Under the pieces are notes generated by a model. That model ran no database searches. It had not been told where the DNA came from and worked only from the letters and a program-made list of their open reading frames with translations. From NCBI GenBank assembly GCA_015233465.1, contig JADFXP010000022.1:1-51405 (forward strand): a stretch of DNA of 51,405 nt, given 5' to 3'. This DNA is from Candidatus Magnetominusculus dajiuhuensis. Lineage in GTDB: Bacteria > Nitrospirota > Thermodesulfovibrionia > Thermodesulfovibrionales > Magnetobacteriaceae. The stretch's first letter is position 1; each line of letters starts with the position of its first letter. Of the stretch, positions 1 to 8,135 are shown in pieces. The position numbers and the translations under genes are program-made.

Positions 1-1
1 A

Positions 2-451
2 AAAACAAAGTCTGATACCTTAAGTATTGCGTCAGAACTTGTAAGTGCAGGGGCAAATCCTTCATATATAGCAGAGCAGTTATATAATAAATGGTCGGTT
101 GCAAGGTTTAATTTATTGATTAAATTTCTAAATTCCATTGAGATATATGATGATATTGCAATTACTGTATTGACCAGAGATATGATAGCAGATACTGGTG
201 CTGGACCTCATGATACAGAGGATATAGTTAATTTTTCAGGGATGCTTGAGACGATAAAGACGTCTGTATTTTTAAAGGAAGCGGATAAGGATTTTTGGCG
301 GGGAAGTTTGAGGTCTACAAAGGTGAATGTAGCAGATGTGGCAGCTAAATTTGGAGGAGGCGGGCATAAAAATGCCGCTGGGTTTAAGGCAACGTCTGAG
401 ATTACGTCTTTGAAAAAACAACTTTTAGAATATTTGAGAGAAAAGAAATAG
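2..451 (+). CDS. nrnA: DHH-family phosphoesterase NrnA (oligoribonuclease / pAp phosphatase), 3' part only
   Basis: This is the C-terminal 149 residues of a DHH/DHHA1 phosphoesterase. The frame is open from base 2 without a stop, so the gene starts outside the window and the TTG at 116 is not its start. The DHHA1 signature GGGGHKNAAGF lies near the C-terminus (coding bases about 352-387), where the family binds its substrate. The DHH metal-binding half is missing because of the window edge. Members degrade nano-RNA and dephosphorylate 3'-phosphoadenosine 5'-phosphate. In many bacteria nrnA lies between rbfA and truB in the infB operon. truB does lie downstream here, but about 2 kb of accessory genes separate the two. 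The family call is firm; the choice of NrnA over other DHHA1 proteins rests partly on this synteny. Confidence 0.85.
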   Translation, partial: KTKSDTLSIASELVSAGANPSYIAEQLYNKWSVARFNLLIKFLNSIEIYDDIAITVLTRDMIADTGAGPHDTEDIVNFSGMLETIKTSVFLKEADKDFWRGSLRSTKVNVADVAAKFGGGGHKNAAGFKATSEITSLKKQLLEYLREKK

Positions 452-558
452 GGTAAGAACTGATATTTATTTTGCAATGGATGTAAGATGATAATCAATT
501 ACGATATAAAATACTTCATAGCCAAAGGTTTGGAAACAGGGGAAGAAAATTACAGTTT

Positions 559-1524
559 ATGGCAAAAAATAAAAAAGAACATCAACATTATATTCCTCGT
601 TTTTATTTAAAGGGTTTTACCGTTCCAAATCATGAATATTTGTGGATTTATGAAAAAGGAAAAACTGAACCAAGAAAGGGATATTATAGTAATGAAGCTG
701 TTCGGAAAAATTTTTATTCATTTACAAATATTAATGGGGAAAAAGATGTAACTATTGAAGATGCTCTCGCTGAAATAGAAGGAAAAGCTGCTCCAGTATT
801 TCAAAAGATTAAAAATTATGAAAAATTGAATGAAGATGATCGGATTAATTTTTCATTATATTTATCAGCCATGCTTACTCGTACACCATACTTTAGAGAG
901 TATGTCAATTCTAATTATAAAAAATCTATTAATAAAAATAGAGAACTGATTAAACCCTTGATTAAAAATGATGAGAAAAATTATGTAAAACCAATTGATA
1001 TGCCAGAGGAATTGTGGAATTCTAGGTGGAATTCTTTTCCAAAAAAAATGGAGGAGAAATTATTGGATTATTATTTTAAGAATAATGATGAAAAAATGGT
1101 GAAGCCAGAATTTAGTTTACAGTATGTACTTTTACAAACATCTGAAATCGCCTCAAGATTCTATGTTATGAAATGGAAATTTATCGCAGCAACTGTTAAT
1201 TGGAAGTTTGTAACATCTGATAATCCTTTATATAATATTTTAGGTGTTGGTTTATCAAATCCGAATGTTGAAATGTCTTTCCCAATATCTAAAGAGTTAT
1301 TTTTTTTAGGAACTTGGCAAGATAATGAAATTATGATTAAAACTAAGGCTCAAGATAAGGAAGGATATTTTCAGGCAGATAATAACATAGTAAAAGAATT
1401 TAATCGAGCAACGGTTAAGTCAGCTTTAAAATATGTTTTCTCTTCTAATAATTCTGATGGACTGATGAGGCTTGTACAGAAATATAAGGATAGTGCGCCA
1501 AAAATTCAAATAACTCAATTATGA
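559..1524 (+). CDS. DUF4238 domain protein
   Basis: A 321-residue protein whose N-terminus carries the DUF4238 signature (HQHYIPRFYLKGFT, residues about 8-21). It then has a helical charged region and a C-terminal half with SDNPLYN (about 222-228) and FPISKELFF (about 243-251). No signal peptide or membrane helix is visible, so it is probably cytoplasmic. The function of DUF4238 is not established. Members are scattered and often found in variable regions, which fits this position between nrnA and truB. The codons are very AT-rich (long runs of AAA, AAT, TTT) compared with truB, suggesting recent acquisition. The ATG at 559 is the first credible start; a purine-rich GGGGAAG lies about 12 bases upstream. 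The family is clear, the role unknown. Confidence 0.8.
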   Translation: MAKNKKEHQHYIPRFYLKGFTVPNHEYLWIYEKGKTEPRKGYYSNEAVRKNFYSFTNINGEKDVTIEDALAEIEGKAAPVFQKIKNYEKLNEDDRINFSLYLSAMLTRTPYFREYVNSNYKKSINKNRELIKPLIKNDEKNYVKPIDMPEELWNSRWNSFPKKMEEKLLDYYFKNNDEKMVKPEFSLQYVLLQTSEIASRFYVMKWKFIAATVNWKFVTSDNPLYNILGVGLSNPNVEMSFPISKELFFLGTWQDNEIMIKTKAQDKEGYFQADNNIVKEFNRATVKSALKYVFSSNNSDGLMRLVQKYKDSAPKIQITQL

Positions 1525-1611
1525 TATATCGTTATTTCAATAAACTCATTTCCTTTATCTTGGTTTATCCTACAATTAACTCACAATAAAGGAGATTGAG
1601 ATAAAGGTAAA

Positions 1612-1893
1612 ATGTTGATTAAATACTCAAAGCACATAGAAACAAGAATTGCCATGCAGAAGATTAATTATGATTTGCCAAAAGAAATATATATGAATGT
1701 TATGGAACGATTTATAGATTCTGAAACTAAACACACAATTGCAGTAATGAAGACAACTTTAAATGACAAAGAAAGAGATGTAATGTTAGCATATAGATAT
1801 GAGGATTTGGATATTATTTTATTGACTATACATCCTTTAAAGGAAGGGCAAAAAGAAAATCGTATTCAATCTGGAAGATGGAGAAAAATATAA
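1612..1893 (+). CDS. DUF4258-like protein, putative toxin-side partner of a small gene pair
   Basis: A 93-residue protein starting MLIKYSKHIETRIAMQKI and ending TIHPLKEGQKENRIQSGRW. The KYSKH..TRIA opening and the TIHPLK...R..SGRW ending are typical of DUF4258-like and RelE-like small proteins that pair with DUF2283. The stop codon overlaps the start of the next gene (TAATG at 1891-1895), so the two are translationally coupled. The arrangement resembles a toxin-antitoxin module, but toxicity is not established for this pair; it is inferred from size, pairing and context. The start ATG at 1612 follows a weak AAAGGT element. A further small antitoxin fragment and a HicB-like protein lie just downstream. 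Confidence 0.7.
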   Translation: MLIKYSKHIETRIAMQKINYDLPKEIYMNVMERFIDSETKHTIAVMKTTLNDKERDVMLAYRYEDLDIILLTIHPLKEGQKENRIQSGRWRKI

Positions 1894-2102
1894 TGGAAGG
1901 ATTCATGATTTTTTATGATGAACAAGAGGATATACTCTATCTTGCAAAAGAAGGGCAAGAGGCTGAGGTTGTTGAATTATCTACTGGCGTAAATATGGAA
2001 CTTGATAGCAAAGGCAATCTGATTGGAGTTGAGGTGTTTAAGGCATCTTTATTATTCAAAAATGTCCTTAAGCCGATGGAGAAAAAGCTCCAATTTGCAT
2101 AA
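1893..2102 (+). CDS. DUF2283 family small protein, likely partner of the upstream DUF4258-like gene
   Basis: A 69-residue protein with the DUF2283 pattern IFYDEQEDILYLAKEG, then VVELSTGVNMELDSKGNLIG (residues about 28-47). The family pattern is YD...D.LY, then a hydrophobic strand with a D..G.IIG turn. Another in-frame ATG exists at 1878, but the ATG at 1893 overlaps the stop of the previous gene as TAATG, the usual arrangement for coupled pairs, so I chose 1893. No membrane or signal sequence is visible. In this family the protein is often annotated as the antitoxin side of a DUF4258/DUF2283 pair. That assignment is inference; only the family resemblance and the coupling are visible. Confidence 0.7.
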   Translation: MEGFMIFYDEQEDILYLAKEGQEAEVVELSTGVNMELDSKGNLIGVEVFKASLLFKNVLKPMEKKLQFA

Positions 2103-2132
2103 TTAGTTTTAAGAATCCATAAGGGTAAAATT

Positions 2133-2228
2133 ATGAATGTAGCTGATTTAAGTATTGAAGAGTTTAAAGAATTATTAAGCAAGGTGATTGAGGAGAAATT
2201 TAGTCATCACTGTCTTAGAAGGAAATGA
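2133..2228 (+). pseudogene. Remnant of a small antitoxin gene
   Basis: An ATG-initiated 31-codon frame encodes MNVADLSIEEFKELLSKVIE and a few more residues, then degenerates into HHCLRRK and a stop. The opening resembles the N-terminal helix of short Phd/RelB-like antitoxins, which usually continue for another 40-50 residues. Here the similarity is lost after residue 22. A shifted frame continues open to about 2269 (reading LEGNDFYQKSRCELKKG), consistent with a frameshift or a truncated copy. It lies between the DUF4258/DUF2283 pair and a HicB-like gene, in a stretch that looks like a pile-up of toxin-antitoxin debris. The call rests on resemblance by eye only. Confidence 0.4.
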
Positions 2229-2263
2229 TTTTTATCAAAAGAGCAGGTGTGAGTTAAAAAAAG

Positions 2264-2473
2264 GTGTGTGAAAAAATAAACGAAAATCATTATACATTCA
2301 CCGTGCTAATAGAAAAGGATGAGGATGGTTATTATTTAGCAACTGTCTCTTCCTTAAAAAGCTGTTACACTCAAGCTAAGACCCTCAAAGAACTTTATCC
2401 ACGTATAAAAGAGGTGATTAAATTGTGCCTTCAAGAGGAAAAACATAACCAGACAATGAATCGTATTCATTAG
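2264..2473 (+). CDS. Orphan HicB-like antitoxin-family protein
   Basis: A 69-residue protein with the HicB-like RNase H-fold core: a strand FTVLIEKDEDGYYLATVSSL (residues about 12-31), then CYTQAKTLKELYPRIKEVIKL. The family pattern is a strand, DEDG.Y.A..P.L.G, then an A.T..E....I.E.I helix. The usual proline and glycine of P.LPGC are replaced here by SSLKSC. The start is a GTG at 2264. No HicA-like double-stranded-RNA-binding ORF is adjacent, unlike the complete hicAB pair near 12.3-12.7 kb, so this is an orphan. It lies immediately 5' of truB and its stop is only 18 bases before that gene. A DNA-binding tail is not present. Confidence 0.65.
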   Translation: MCEKINENHYTFTVLIEKDEDGYYLATVSSLKSCYTQAKTLKELYPRIKEVIKLCLQEEKHNQTMNRIH

Positions 2474-2490
2474 AATAAAGCAATACTTTG

Positions 2491-3333
2491 ATGACAACCC
2501 TGAATCCCCCTTATATAATCAACATTAACAAACCAGAGGGCATGACCTCTTATAAATTAGTAGAGCGTGTTAAATCTGCCCTTCACTTAAAAAAGGCAGG
2601 ACACGCCGGCACCCTTGACCCTTTAGCAACAGGCGTGATGCTCATACTTGCGGATTCAGCTACACGATTTGCGCAATATTTTTTAGGTCTTGATAAGGAA
2701 TATATCTTTACAATCCAAACAGGCATAGAAACCGATACACTTGACAGAGAGGGCAAGGTTACTGCCGAGCATCCTGCGCCATTCCTAAGTGAAGAAGATA
2801 TTAAGAGAGTATTGAAGAGTTTTATCGGTGTAACACTCCAAAAACCTCCTATGTATTCAGCTCTAAAGTATAATGGGGAGAAACTATATGATCTGGCAAG
2901 GAGAGGCGAAGAGGTTGAGAGGGAATTTCGTGAAATAAATATCAGCGAACTTGAATTCTTAGAATATAATCGTCCATTTATAAAACTAAGGACAGTGTGT
3001 TCAAAGGGGACGTATGTAAGGACATTGTGCGCTGATATTTCTGAGAAGTTGGGGACAGTTGGGCATGTTGTAGAGTTACGCAGAACGAGGGTTGGAAGGT
3101 TTCTCGCAAGGGGAGATGACAGCATGGAATTTTTTAGTATTGATGAGGCGTTAGGGCATTTTCCAGAGATGAATGTGTCTAAAAAAGAGGGGAAGATATT
3201 GCATGCAGGGATGAAGATAAGGCGGGATGATATTTTAATTAATGGATATATTAGGATTAAGAATTCTATTGGGTTGATGGGGGTGGGGAGTGTTGCAGGT
3301 AGTGAAATAAAGATGGAGACAAGGGTTTTTTAA
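2491..3333 (+). CDS. truB: tRNA pseudouridine(55) synthase TruB
   Basis: TruB converts U55 in the T-arm of tRNAs to pseudouridine in the cytoplasm. The conserved motif with the catalytic aspartate, GHAGTLDPLATGVM, lies at residues about 37-50. Other family motifs are NKPEGMTSYKLV at the N-terminus, YSALKYNGEKLYDLAR in the middle, and CSKGTYVRTLC near residue 170. The length of 280 residues is normal, with a reduced C-terminal region instead of a full PUA domain. A TTG at 2488 is in frame, but the ATG at 2491 is the more likely start. Normally truB follows nrnA directly; here an accessory insertion separates them, and hemH follows instead of the common ribF-rpsO. The two-hairpin repeat A begins immediately after the stop codon. 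Confidence 0.96.
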   Translation: MTTLNPPYIININKPEGMTSYKLVERVKSALHLKKAGHAGTLDPLATGVMLILADSATRFAQYFLGLDKEYIFTIQTGIETDTLDREGKVTAEHPAPFLSEEDIKRVLKSFIGVTLQKPPMYSALKYNGEKLYDLARRGEEVEREFREINISELEFLEYNRPFIKLRTVCSKGTYVRTLCADISEKLGTVGHVVELRRTRVGRFLARGDDSMEFFSIDEALGHFPEMNVSKKEGKILHAGMKIRRDDILINGYIRIKNSIGLMGVGSVAGSEIKMETRVF

Positions 3334-3334
3334 T

Positions 3335-3389
3335 AATGGGTTCAAAGGGACTCGTCCATTTGCGGGATTTTTAAGGGCAGCGCCCTTAA
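3335..3389 (+). repeat. Two-hairpin dispersed element, copy A
   Basis: Starting one base after the truB stop, the element reads AATGGGTTCAA, then a small hairpin (GGAC-TC-GTCC, 3348-3357), the spacer TTTGCGGGATTTTTAA, then a perfect hairpin TTAAGGGC-AGC-GCCCTTAA (3371-3389). Copies with the same order but different hairpin sequences occur near 11.8, 16.0 and 41.6 kb. The hairpin arms vary in a compensatory way while the spacer and the AATGGGTTCAA end are kept. The function is unknown; it could act as a weak terminator or an mRNA 3' end stabiliser. Confidence 0.6.
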
Positions 3390-3422
3390 AGGGTTGTGAG
3401 AAGAGCCCTCATGCTTTTTTTT
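3390..3422 (+). terminator. Possible Rho-independent terminator after truB
   Basis: Directly after repeat A, a short imperfect stem (AGGG at 3390-3393 with CCCT at 3406-3409) is followed within a few bases by a run of eight T (3415-3422). The stem is weak by itself, but the strong TTAAGGGC/GCCCTTAA hairpin of the repeat lies just upstream. Together they could end truB transcription before hemH. Confidence 0.35.
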
Positions 3423-3445
3423 AAGATTTCTGGTATTATAACTAT

Positions 3446-4378
3446 ATGGATACAGGCGTAATATTATTAAATCTTGGTGGTCCAGATAACCTTCAATCTG
3501 TAAAACCTTTTTTATATAATTTGTTCTCTGATAGAGAGATTATAAAACTTGGCCCGAAATTCCTTCAAAGGCAGATCGCTTGGTTAATATCTACACTCAG
3601 GGCTGGAAAATCTATTTCCATGTACAAACAAATTGGCGGAGGCTCTCCTATATTAGAAATAACAAAAAGTCAGGGACGTAGATTAGAGGAATATATTGCG
3701 TCATCTCTTGGATACAAGGTTTATGTTGGCATGAGATATTGGCATCCTTATATTAAAGATACAGTTAATCAGATGGAAGATGACGGAATAAAAAATATTA
3801 TAGCTTTAACACTATATCCGCATTATAGTAAGGCTACCACAGGGTCAGCATTCAGCGAACTTAAAAGAGCGCTGATTGGTAGGAATATTGATTGCAGGTT
3901 TATAGAATCATGGTTTGATAATGTTTATTATATTGATGCCTTGATTGATTTAATTGATCAAGGGATTTCACAATTTAATGGCAGGTTAAAAGACATTTTG
4001 TTTAGCGCTCATGGTTTGCCTGTTAGTTTTATCAAAGAAGGCGATCCTTATGTGCAGCATATCAATAAGACGATGGATAGTTTAAGAAAAAAATATGCTT
4101 CATTTACATTTCATCTTTCATATCAGAGCAGGAGCGGGCCAGTACAGTGGCTTGCGCCGTCTACTGAAGATATGATTAATGAGCTTGCACATAAGGGAAT
4201 AAGTAATTTGTTAGTAGTGCCAATTAGTTTTGTTTCAGACCATATTGAAACGCTTTATGAGATTGATATAAAATATAAAAAACTTTCGGAGATGAATAAT
4301 ATGACAATGCGAAGGATAGAGTCGTTAAATACGCATCCTTTATTTATAAAGACACTAGCGGAGATGATAAAGATATGA
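3446..4378 (+). CDS. hemH: Ferrochelatase HemH
   Basis: HemH inserts ferrous iron into protoporphyrin IX, the last step of the protoporphyrin-dependent haem pathway. The 310-residue length is typical of bacterial enzymes. The N-terminus MDTGVILLNLGGPDNLQSVKPF is the family hallmark. The catalytic-histidine motif FSAHGLPVSFIKEGDPY lies near residues 187-203. The second conserved block, SYQSRSGPVQWLAPSTED, lies around 228-245, and the FVSDHIETLYEID block around 260-272. No Fe-S cysteine cluster is visible at the C-terminus. The stop codon overlaps the next gene's start (ATGA at 4375-4378), so hemH and hemY are co-translated and their products act in succession, in reverse order of the genes. 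Confidence 0.96.
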   Translation: MDTGVILLNLGGPDNLQSVKPFLYNLFSDREIIKLGPKFLQRQIAWLISTLRAGKSISMYKQIGGGSPILEITKSQGRRLEEYIASSLGYKVYVGMRYWHPYIKDTVNQMEDDGIKNIIALTLYPHYSKATTGSAFSELKRALIGRNIDCRFIESWFDNVYYIDALIDLIDQGISQFNGRLKDILFSAHGLPVSFIKEGDPYVQHINKTMDSLRKKYASFTFHLSYQSRSGPVQWLAPSTEDMINELAHKGISNLLVVPISFVSDHIETLYEIDIKYKKLSEMNNMTMRRIESLNTHPLFIKTLAEMIKI

Positions 4379-5715
4379 AGATTGCAATTATTGGAGGCGG
4401 GATTTCTGGGTTGTCACTTGCATGGTATTTGCTAAAAAAGGATAGTTCTTTAGATGTTTCAGTATATGAGGGGATGAAGCGTCCTGGCGGGAAGATTTTT
4501 ACAGATTCATTTAGTGGATATTTGATAGAATCAGGCGTAAACGGTTTTTTAGATAACCGTCCAATGACAATAGAACTTGCAAGGGAATTAGGGCTGTCTC
4601 CACTAAGAAGCAATGACAGTGCGAGGCGTAGATTTATTTATACTGGAGGAAGGCTGCGAAAGCTGCCAGAATCACCAATTTCGTTTATAAAGTCTGATTT
4701 AATGACTCTTAAGGGAAAGACAAGGCTTGCCCTTGAGTATTTTACACCTAAGACAGTAGTGGAAGACGAAAGCCTTTCAGAATTTGCTGCCAGACGGCTT
4801 GGCAGAGAGGCATATGAAAAGCTGATTGAACCTATGGCTCTTGGCATATATGCAGGTGACGGCGAGAAGTTGTCTCTAAGAAGTTGTTTCCCTAAGATTT
4901 ATAATCTTGAATCTATTTATGGCGGGCTTATTAAGGGCATGTTAAAGATGAAGAAAACAAGCGCTGGTCCAGGCGGAGTCTTGACCTCATTTTATAGCGG
5001 GATGCAGGTTATCGTTGAGGCTTTAACTGATAACCTTAAAGGAAAAATAAATATAGCCCATAATGCAGTGTCTATAGAAAAAAATGGAGATGTTGGGTAT
5101 CGAGTGAATTTCGACAACAATATATCTATTAACCCTGATGTGCTTGTAATGGCTACTCCTGCACATAATGCAGCCAAGATTTTTAATGGATTTGATTCTA
5201 ATATCTCAGCAGAACTTAATAAAATCCCATATCCTTATTTAGTGGTAGTTGCAACTGCCTTTCATAAAGACAATATTCGCAGTAATATTAATGGTTTTGG
5301 GTATCTCATCCCAACAAAAGAGGGTAGAAAGATTCTTGGTTCGCTTTGGGATTCAAGTATTTTTCCTGATAGGGCGCCAAAGGATAGTATCCTGATTCGG
5401 AGTATGCTTGGAGGGGCAAAGTCAGGAGAAGATTTCGCCCATTTAAATGATAAAGAGATAAAAGACTTGGTGTTAAATGAACTTTCAGATATAATTGGAA
5501 TTAAAGGCGAGCCAGATATATTGAAGATTTATCGGCATGAAAAGGCGATGCCTCAGTATAATATAGGACATATCGGTATCTTAGAGAGATTAAATTCCAT
5601 AGTATCTAATTATAAAGGGTTGTATCTTCATGGAAATGCTTATAAAGGGATAGGGGTGAATGATTGTATTGAAAATTCATTTAATTTGGCAGAAAGAATT
5701 ATAAATCAGCAGTGA
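4375..5715 (+). CDS. hemY: Protoporphyrinogen oxidase, HemY type
   Basis: This FAD-dependent, oxygen-using enzyme oxidises protoporphyrinogen IX to protoporphyrin IX, the substrate of the HemH encoded just upstream. The dinucleotide-binding motif IIGGGISGLSLAWYL lies at residues 5-19, followed by the acidic end of the second strand (VSVYEGMKRPGGKI). The C-terminal FAD motif is seen as GLYLHGNAYKGIGVNDCIEN (about 419-438). The 446-residue length fits HemY, not the short flavodoxin-like HemG or HemJ. The four-base overlap with hemH makes a two-gene unit. HemY is normally found in organisms that meet oxygen, in contrast to the anaerobic menaquinone- or SAM-dependent routes. Confidence in the family is high; hemG is used as a synonym in some annotations. 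Confidence 0.92.
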   Translation: MKIAIIGGGISGLSLAWYLLKKDSSLDVSVYEGMKRPGGKIFTDSFSGYLIESGVNGFLDNRPMTIELARELGLSPLRSNDSARRRFIYTGGRLRKLPESPISFIKSDLMTLKGKTRLALEYFTPKTVVEDESLSEFAARRLGREAYEKLIEPMALGIYAGDGEKLSLRSCFPKIYNLESIYGGLIKGMLKMKKTSAGPGGVLTSFYSGMQVIVEALTDNLKGKINIAHNAVSIEKNGDVGYRVNFDNNISINPDVLVMATPAHNAAKIFNGFDSNISAELNKIPYPYLVVVATAFHKDNIRSNINGFGYLIPTKEGRKILGSLWDSSIFPDRAPKDSILIRSMLGGAKSGEDFAHLNDKEIKDLVLNELSDIIGIKGEPDILKIYRHEKAMPQYNIGHIGILERLNSIVSNYKGLYLHGNAYKGIGVNDCIENSFNLAERIINQQ

Positions 5716-5740
5716 ATAAACTTAGGAGTGACTAAATAAC

Positions 5741-6745
5741 GTGTTAAAGATAAGATTTATTAAGATTATATCAGAGATTGTTTACAGAGCAAGAATACTA
5801 TTTATAGGAGCAGTTACTAAAAAACCTATTGATCGACTTATTAATAAGATATATGATGCTGAAGATTATTCATTCTGGGATTCAATATTAGCATATGCTT
5901 ATAGGCGTGAGTTAAATGCGTATGTTTTAGCAGCTGATGTAAATGTTTTAAAACAAAGCGATGATGTTTTTATCAATAATCCTATAATTATGCAATATGA
6001 AAGAGAGTTCATAGAGTTAGCTAATAAATATACATTCAAGATGAAAGGGATGATAAATTCAAGTCTATTAATATTATATTGTATGATTAGACATACTAAG
6101 CCAGAAATATTTATAGAGAGCGGTCTTGGTAATGGTTATAGTTCAGGCTATATTGCAGAGGCATTACGAATGAATAATAATGGAGCAAAGATGTACTGCC
6201 TTTCTTTTTTTAGTCCAGAAGAGTATGAAAATGTAACTAATACCCTCAAACCGTTTGACTTTGTGCAAATAATTGAAGGACGTTCTGAGATAACGATTGA
6301 TTCTCTATCTGAGCAGTGTAAGGATAATACTATTGGGGTACTCGTTGGTGGTCCGATGGCGAGAGTTATGGATTGGAATGTACTTATAGATAAGTTAATA
6401 AAACAATTTCCTAAATTATTATTTTTAACAGTTGCTTCTGCTCAAGAGCATGTTCCTTTTTGGTCAGACGGCGGTATCCAATATACCCCAAGACATATTA
6501 ATATTGAACGTCTTAAATTAGTTAATATTTATTCTAATCATTATAAAAATAAAGGATATAGTCTATATATTCAAAGTAATCAATTTAGTAGAAAATATCA
6601 ATTTTTAGATGCTTTAGTCTATGAGTATAGAAATCAGAGATGGGGAAGAGAATTCCCCTTTGGCCCATATAAAGTTGACAAGATGAATGATCATATTGCG
6701 TATTCTATTAAACTTGGTATGATTTATAAAAATCATCTTTTATAA
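5741..6745 (+). CDS. Class I methyltransferase-like protein of unknown substrate
   Basis: A 334-residue protein with a Rossmann-like SAM-binding segment EIFIESGLGNGYSSGYIAEAL (residues about 125-145, glycine-rich loop after a hydrophobic strand). A DxxxxLIDKLIKQFPKLLFLTVAS-like strand-helix-strand follows around 213-235. The acidic residue after the glycine loop is not obvious and the middle (GVLVGGPMARVMDW) departs from typical methyltransferases, so activity is uncertain. There is no signal peptide, although the N-terminus is hydrophobic and basic. It starts with GTG at 5741 behind an AGGAGTG element. It follows hemY by 25 bases and precedes the polysaccharide export genes wzz and SLBB. By position it may act on a cell-surface glycan, but no direct evidence shows this. 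Confidence 0.5.
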   Translation: MLKIRFIKIISEIVYRARILFIGAVTKKPIDRLINKIYDAEDYSFWDSILAYAYRRELNAYVLAADVNVLKQSDDVFINNPIIMQYEREFIELANKYTFKMKGMINSSLLILYCMIRHTKPEIFIESGLGNGYSSGYIAEALRMNNNGAKMYCLSFFSPEEYENVTNTLKPFDFVQIIEGRSEITIDSLSEQCKDNTIGVLVGGPMARVMDWNVLIDKLIKQFPKLLFLTVASAQEHVPFWSDGGIQYTPRHINIERLKLVNIYSNHYKNKGYSLYIQSNQFSRKYQFLDALVYEYRNQRWGREFPFGPYKVDKMNDHIAYSIKLGMIYKNHLL

Positions 6746-6767
6746 TTATTATTAACAAAACTTGGCC

Positions 6768-6795
6768 TTGACATCATACAGCTATACTTTTGACA
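6768..6795 (+). promoter_or_regulatory. Two direct TTGACA hexamers 22 bases apart, upstream of the export genes
   Basis: In the 150-base gap before the Wzz-like gene, TTGACA occurs at 6768-6773 and again at 6790-6795, exactly two helical turns apart. TATACT lies between them and TATAAA just after. Neither hexamer has a good -10 at 16-18 bases, so a conventional promoter cannot be assigned. The spacing would suit an activator dimer or two overlapping start sites. Confidence 0.25.
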
Positions 6796-6895
6796 GTATA
6801 AATATATTTATCATTATTTAATTGAATTTAATATATTTATTATATTATATTTAAAGGTTGATAAATTACAAATATGTTAATTATGGAGTGCGTTA

Positions 6896-8014
6896 GTGGG
6901 TGACGATACAATAATTAAAAAACAGAATCTTGATACAACTGACGCATTATTAATTGATGAAGAACGTTTTGAAGAAGAGATTGATGATGAAACAATAAAT
7001 ATTGCGCAATATTTATTAGTGGTTTGGAAATGGAAATTATTTATTATTGCAGTATTAATCTTTTCGTTTTATAATTCATTTATTAATGCATACAGGATGT
7101 CTAATATCTATAGAGCTGAGTCTGTAATTCAACCTATAACGCCTTCAACCGGCGGTGCTTCAGGCGGTGGTCTTGGTGAAATGGGCGGCTCAACAATGAT
7201 GGCTATGGGCTTAAAGGCGATTGGTGGAGGTTCTGCAACTCCTGCAGGGTCTCAGGATTTGTTGATTTGGGCTTATTCCAGAACATTGAAAAAAATAATC
7301 ATAGAAAAATATGGTTTAATGCCTAAATTATTCCCAGGTACTGCTTTTGACGCAAATAATATGCCTATTGTTCACAACGTAACTGAGCCTAAACCAGAAC
7401 CTGCTATGTCTTTAACACAATCAACTATAAAGAAAATTATATTATCTTTAAACCCAGATTTTTATAAATATACTCCACAAGGTTCATCTCAATCTGGCCC
7501 AAGTATTGAGGACGGCATAGATGTGTTTGATTCTTATATTCGTTTAGATACTGATACGAGAATACTTAGGCTGCCAATTATAACTGTATCAATAGAATGT
7601 TATGACCCAGATTTAGCTAAAGCATTGTTAGTATATTTTCTTGATACTTTGAATGAGCAGTTAAGTACTGATGCAAAAAAAACAGCTGAGACAAATATCA
7701 AATTTTTAGAAAAACAGCTTGAAAAATCTTTAGACCCAATGTTTCGTACAAAAATCTATTCTATGATTGCCTCCCAGATTGAAACCTCAATGTTGTCCGA
7801 TGTAAAAGAAAATTATGCCTTAAAGATAATAGATCCTCCAAGGATTATCCCAGGTATAGTTAGACCTGACAGGCGTGGAATGATAATGTCAAGTTGTCTA
7901 ATATCATTTGTTGCATCTGTGATTATTACATTTATACTTAATTTTGCAGTAGTACATCAGTTTCATTTATTATTATTCAATAAAATTAAGGGTATTTTTA
8001 AGTTTAATAAATAG
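6896..8014 (+). CDS. Wzz-family polysaccharide chain-length determinant (polysaccharide co-polymerase)
   Basis: A 372-residue inner membrane protein with the Wzz topology. A cytoplasmic acidic N-terminus is followed by a first membrane helix (about 47-66, KLFIIAVLIFSFYNSFINAY), a large periplasmic domain and a second helix near the C-terminus (about 330-352). Wzz proteins set the length of O-antigen or exopolysaccharide chains with the outer membrane export channel. The periplasmic part has a Gly/Met-rich loop (about 88-115, STGGASGGGLGEMGGSTMMA) like those in other family members, and a long helical segment ahead of the second helix. No C-terminal tyrosine kinase domain is present. The start is GTG at 6896, preceded by ATGGAGTG. 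The next gene encodes the matching SLBB outer membrane export protein. Confidence 0.75.
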   Translation: MGDDTIIKKQNLDTTDALLIDEERFEEEIDDETINIAQYLLVVWKWKLFIIAVLIFSFYNSFINAYRMSNIYRAESVIQPITPSTGGASGGGLGEMGGSTMMAMGLKAIGGGSATPAGSQDLLIWAYSRTLKKIIIEKYGLMPKLFPGTAFDANNMPIVHNVTEPKPEPAMSLTQSTIKKIILSLNPDFYKYTPQGSSQSGPSIEDGIDVFDSYIRLDTDTRILRLPIITVSIECYDPDLAKALLVYFLDTLNEQLSTDAKKTAETNIKFLEKQLEKSLDPMFRTKIYSMIASQIETSMLSDVKENYALKIIDPPRIIPGIVRPDRRGMIMSSCLISFVASVIITFILNFAVVHQFHLLLFNKIKGIFKFNK

Positions 8015-8135
8015 AATTTATCTTTAAAATTATTATGTTTATTCACATACAATGAGATAGATATTTAAAGTAGATAAGTAAGGTATTTTAAACAATTAAA
8101 AGATAATATATGTATATATGAATAACGGAGGCATA

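Noticed and set aside
116..451. Stand-alone 111-residue ORF starting at TTG 116
   Set aside because: The frame is open back to base 2 and reads as the NrnA DHHA1 region, so it is the 3' part of a gene that starts outside the window.
1937..2182. Minus-strand ORFs opposite DUF2283, truB, fbaA and many others
   Set aside because: They mirror genes with clear motifs on the other strand, with low-complexity or hydrophobic translations and no ribosome sites.
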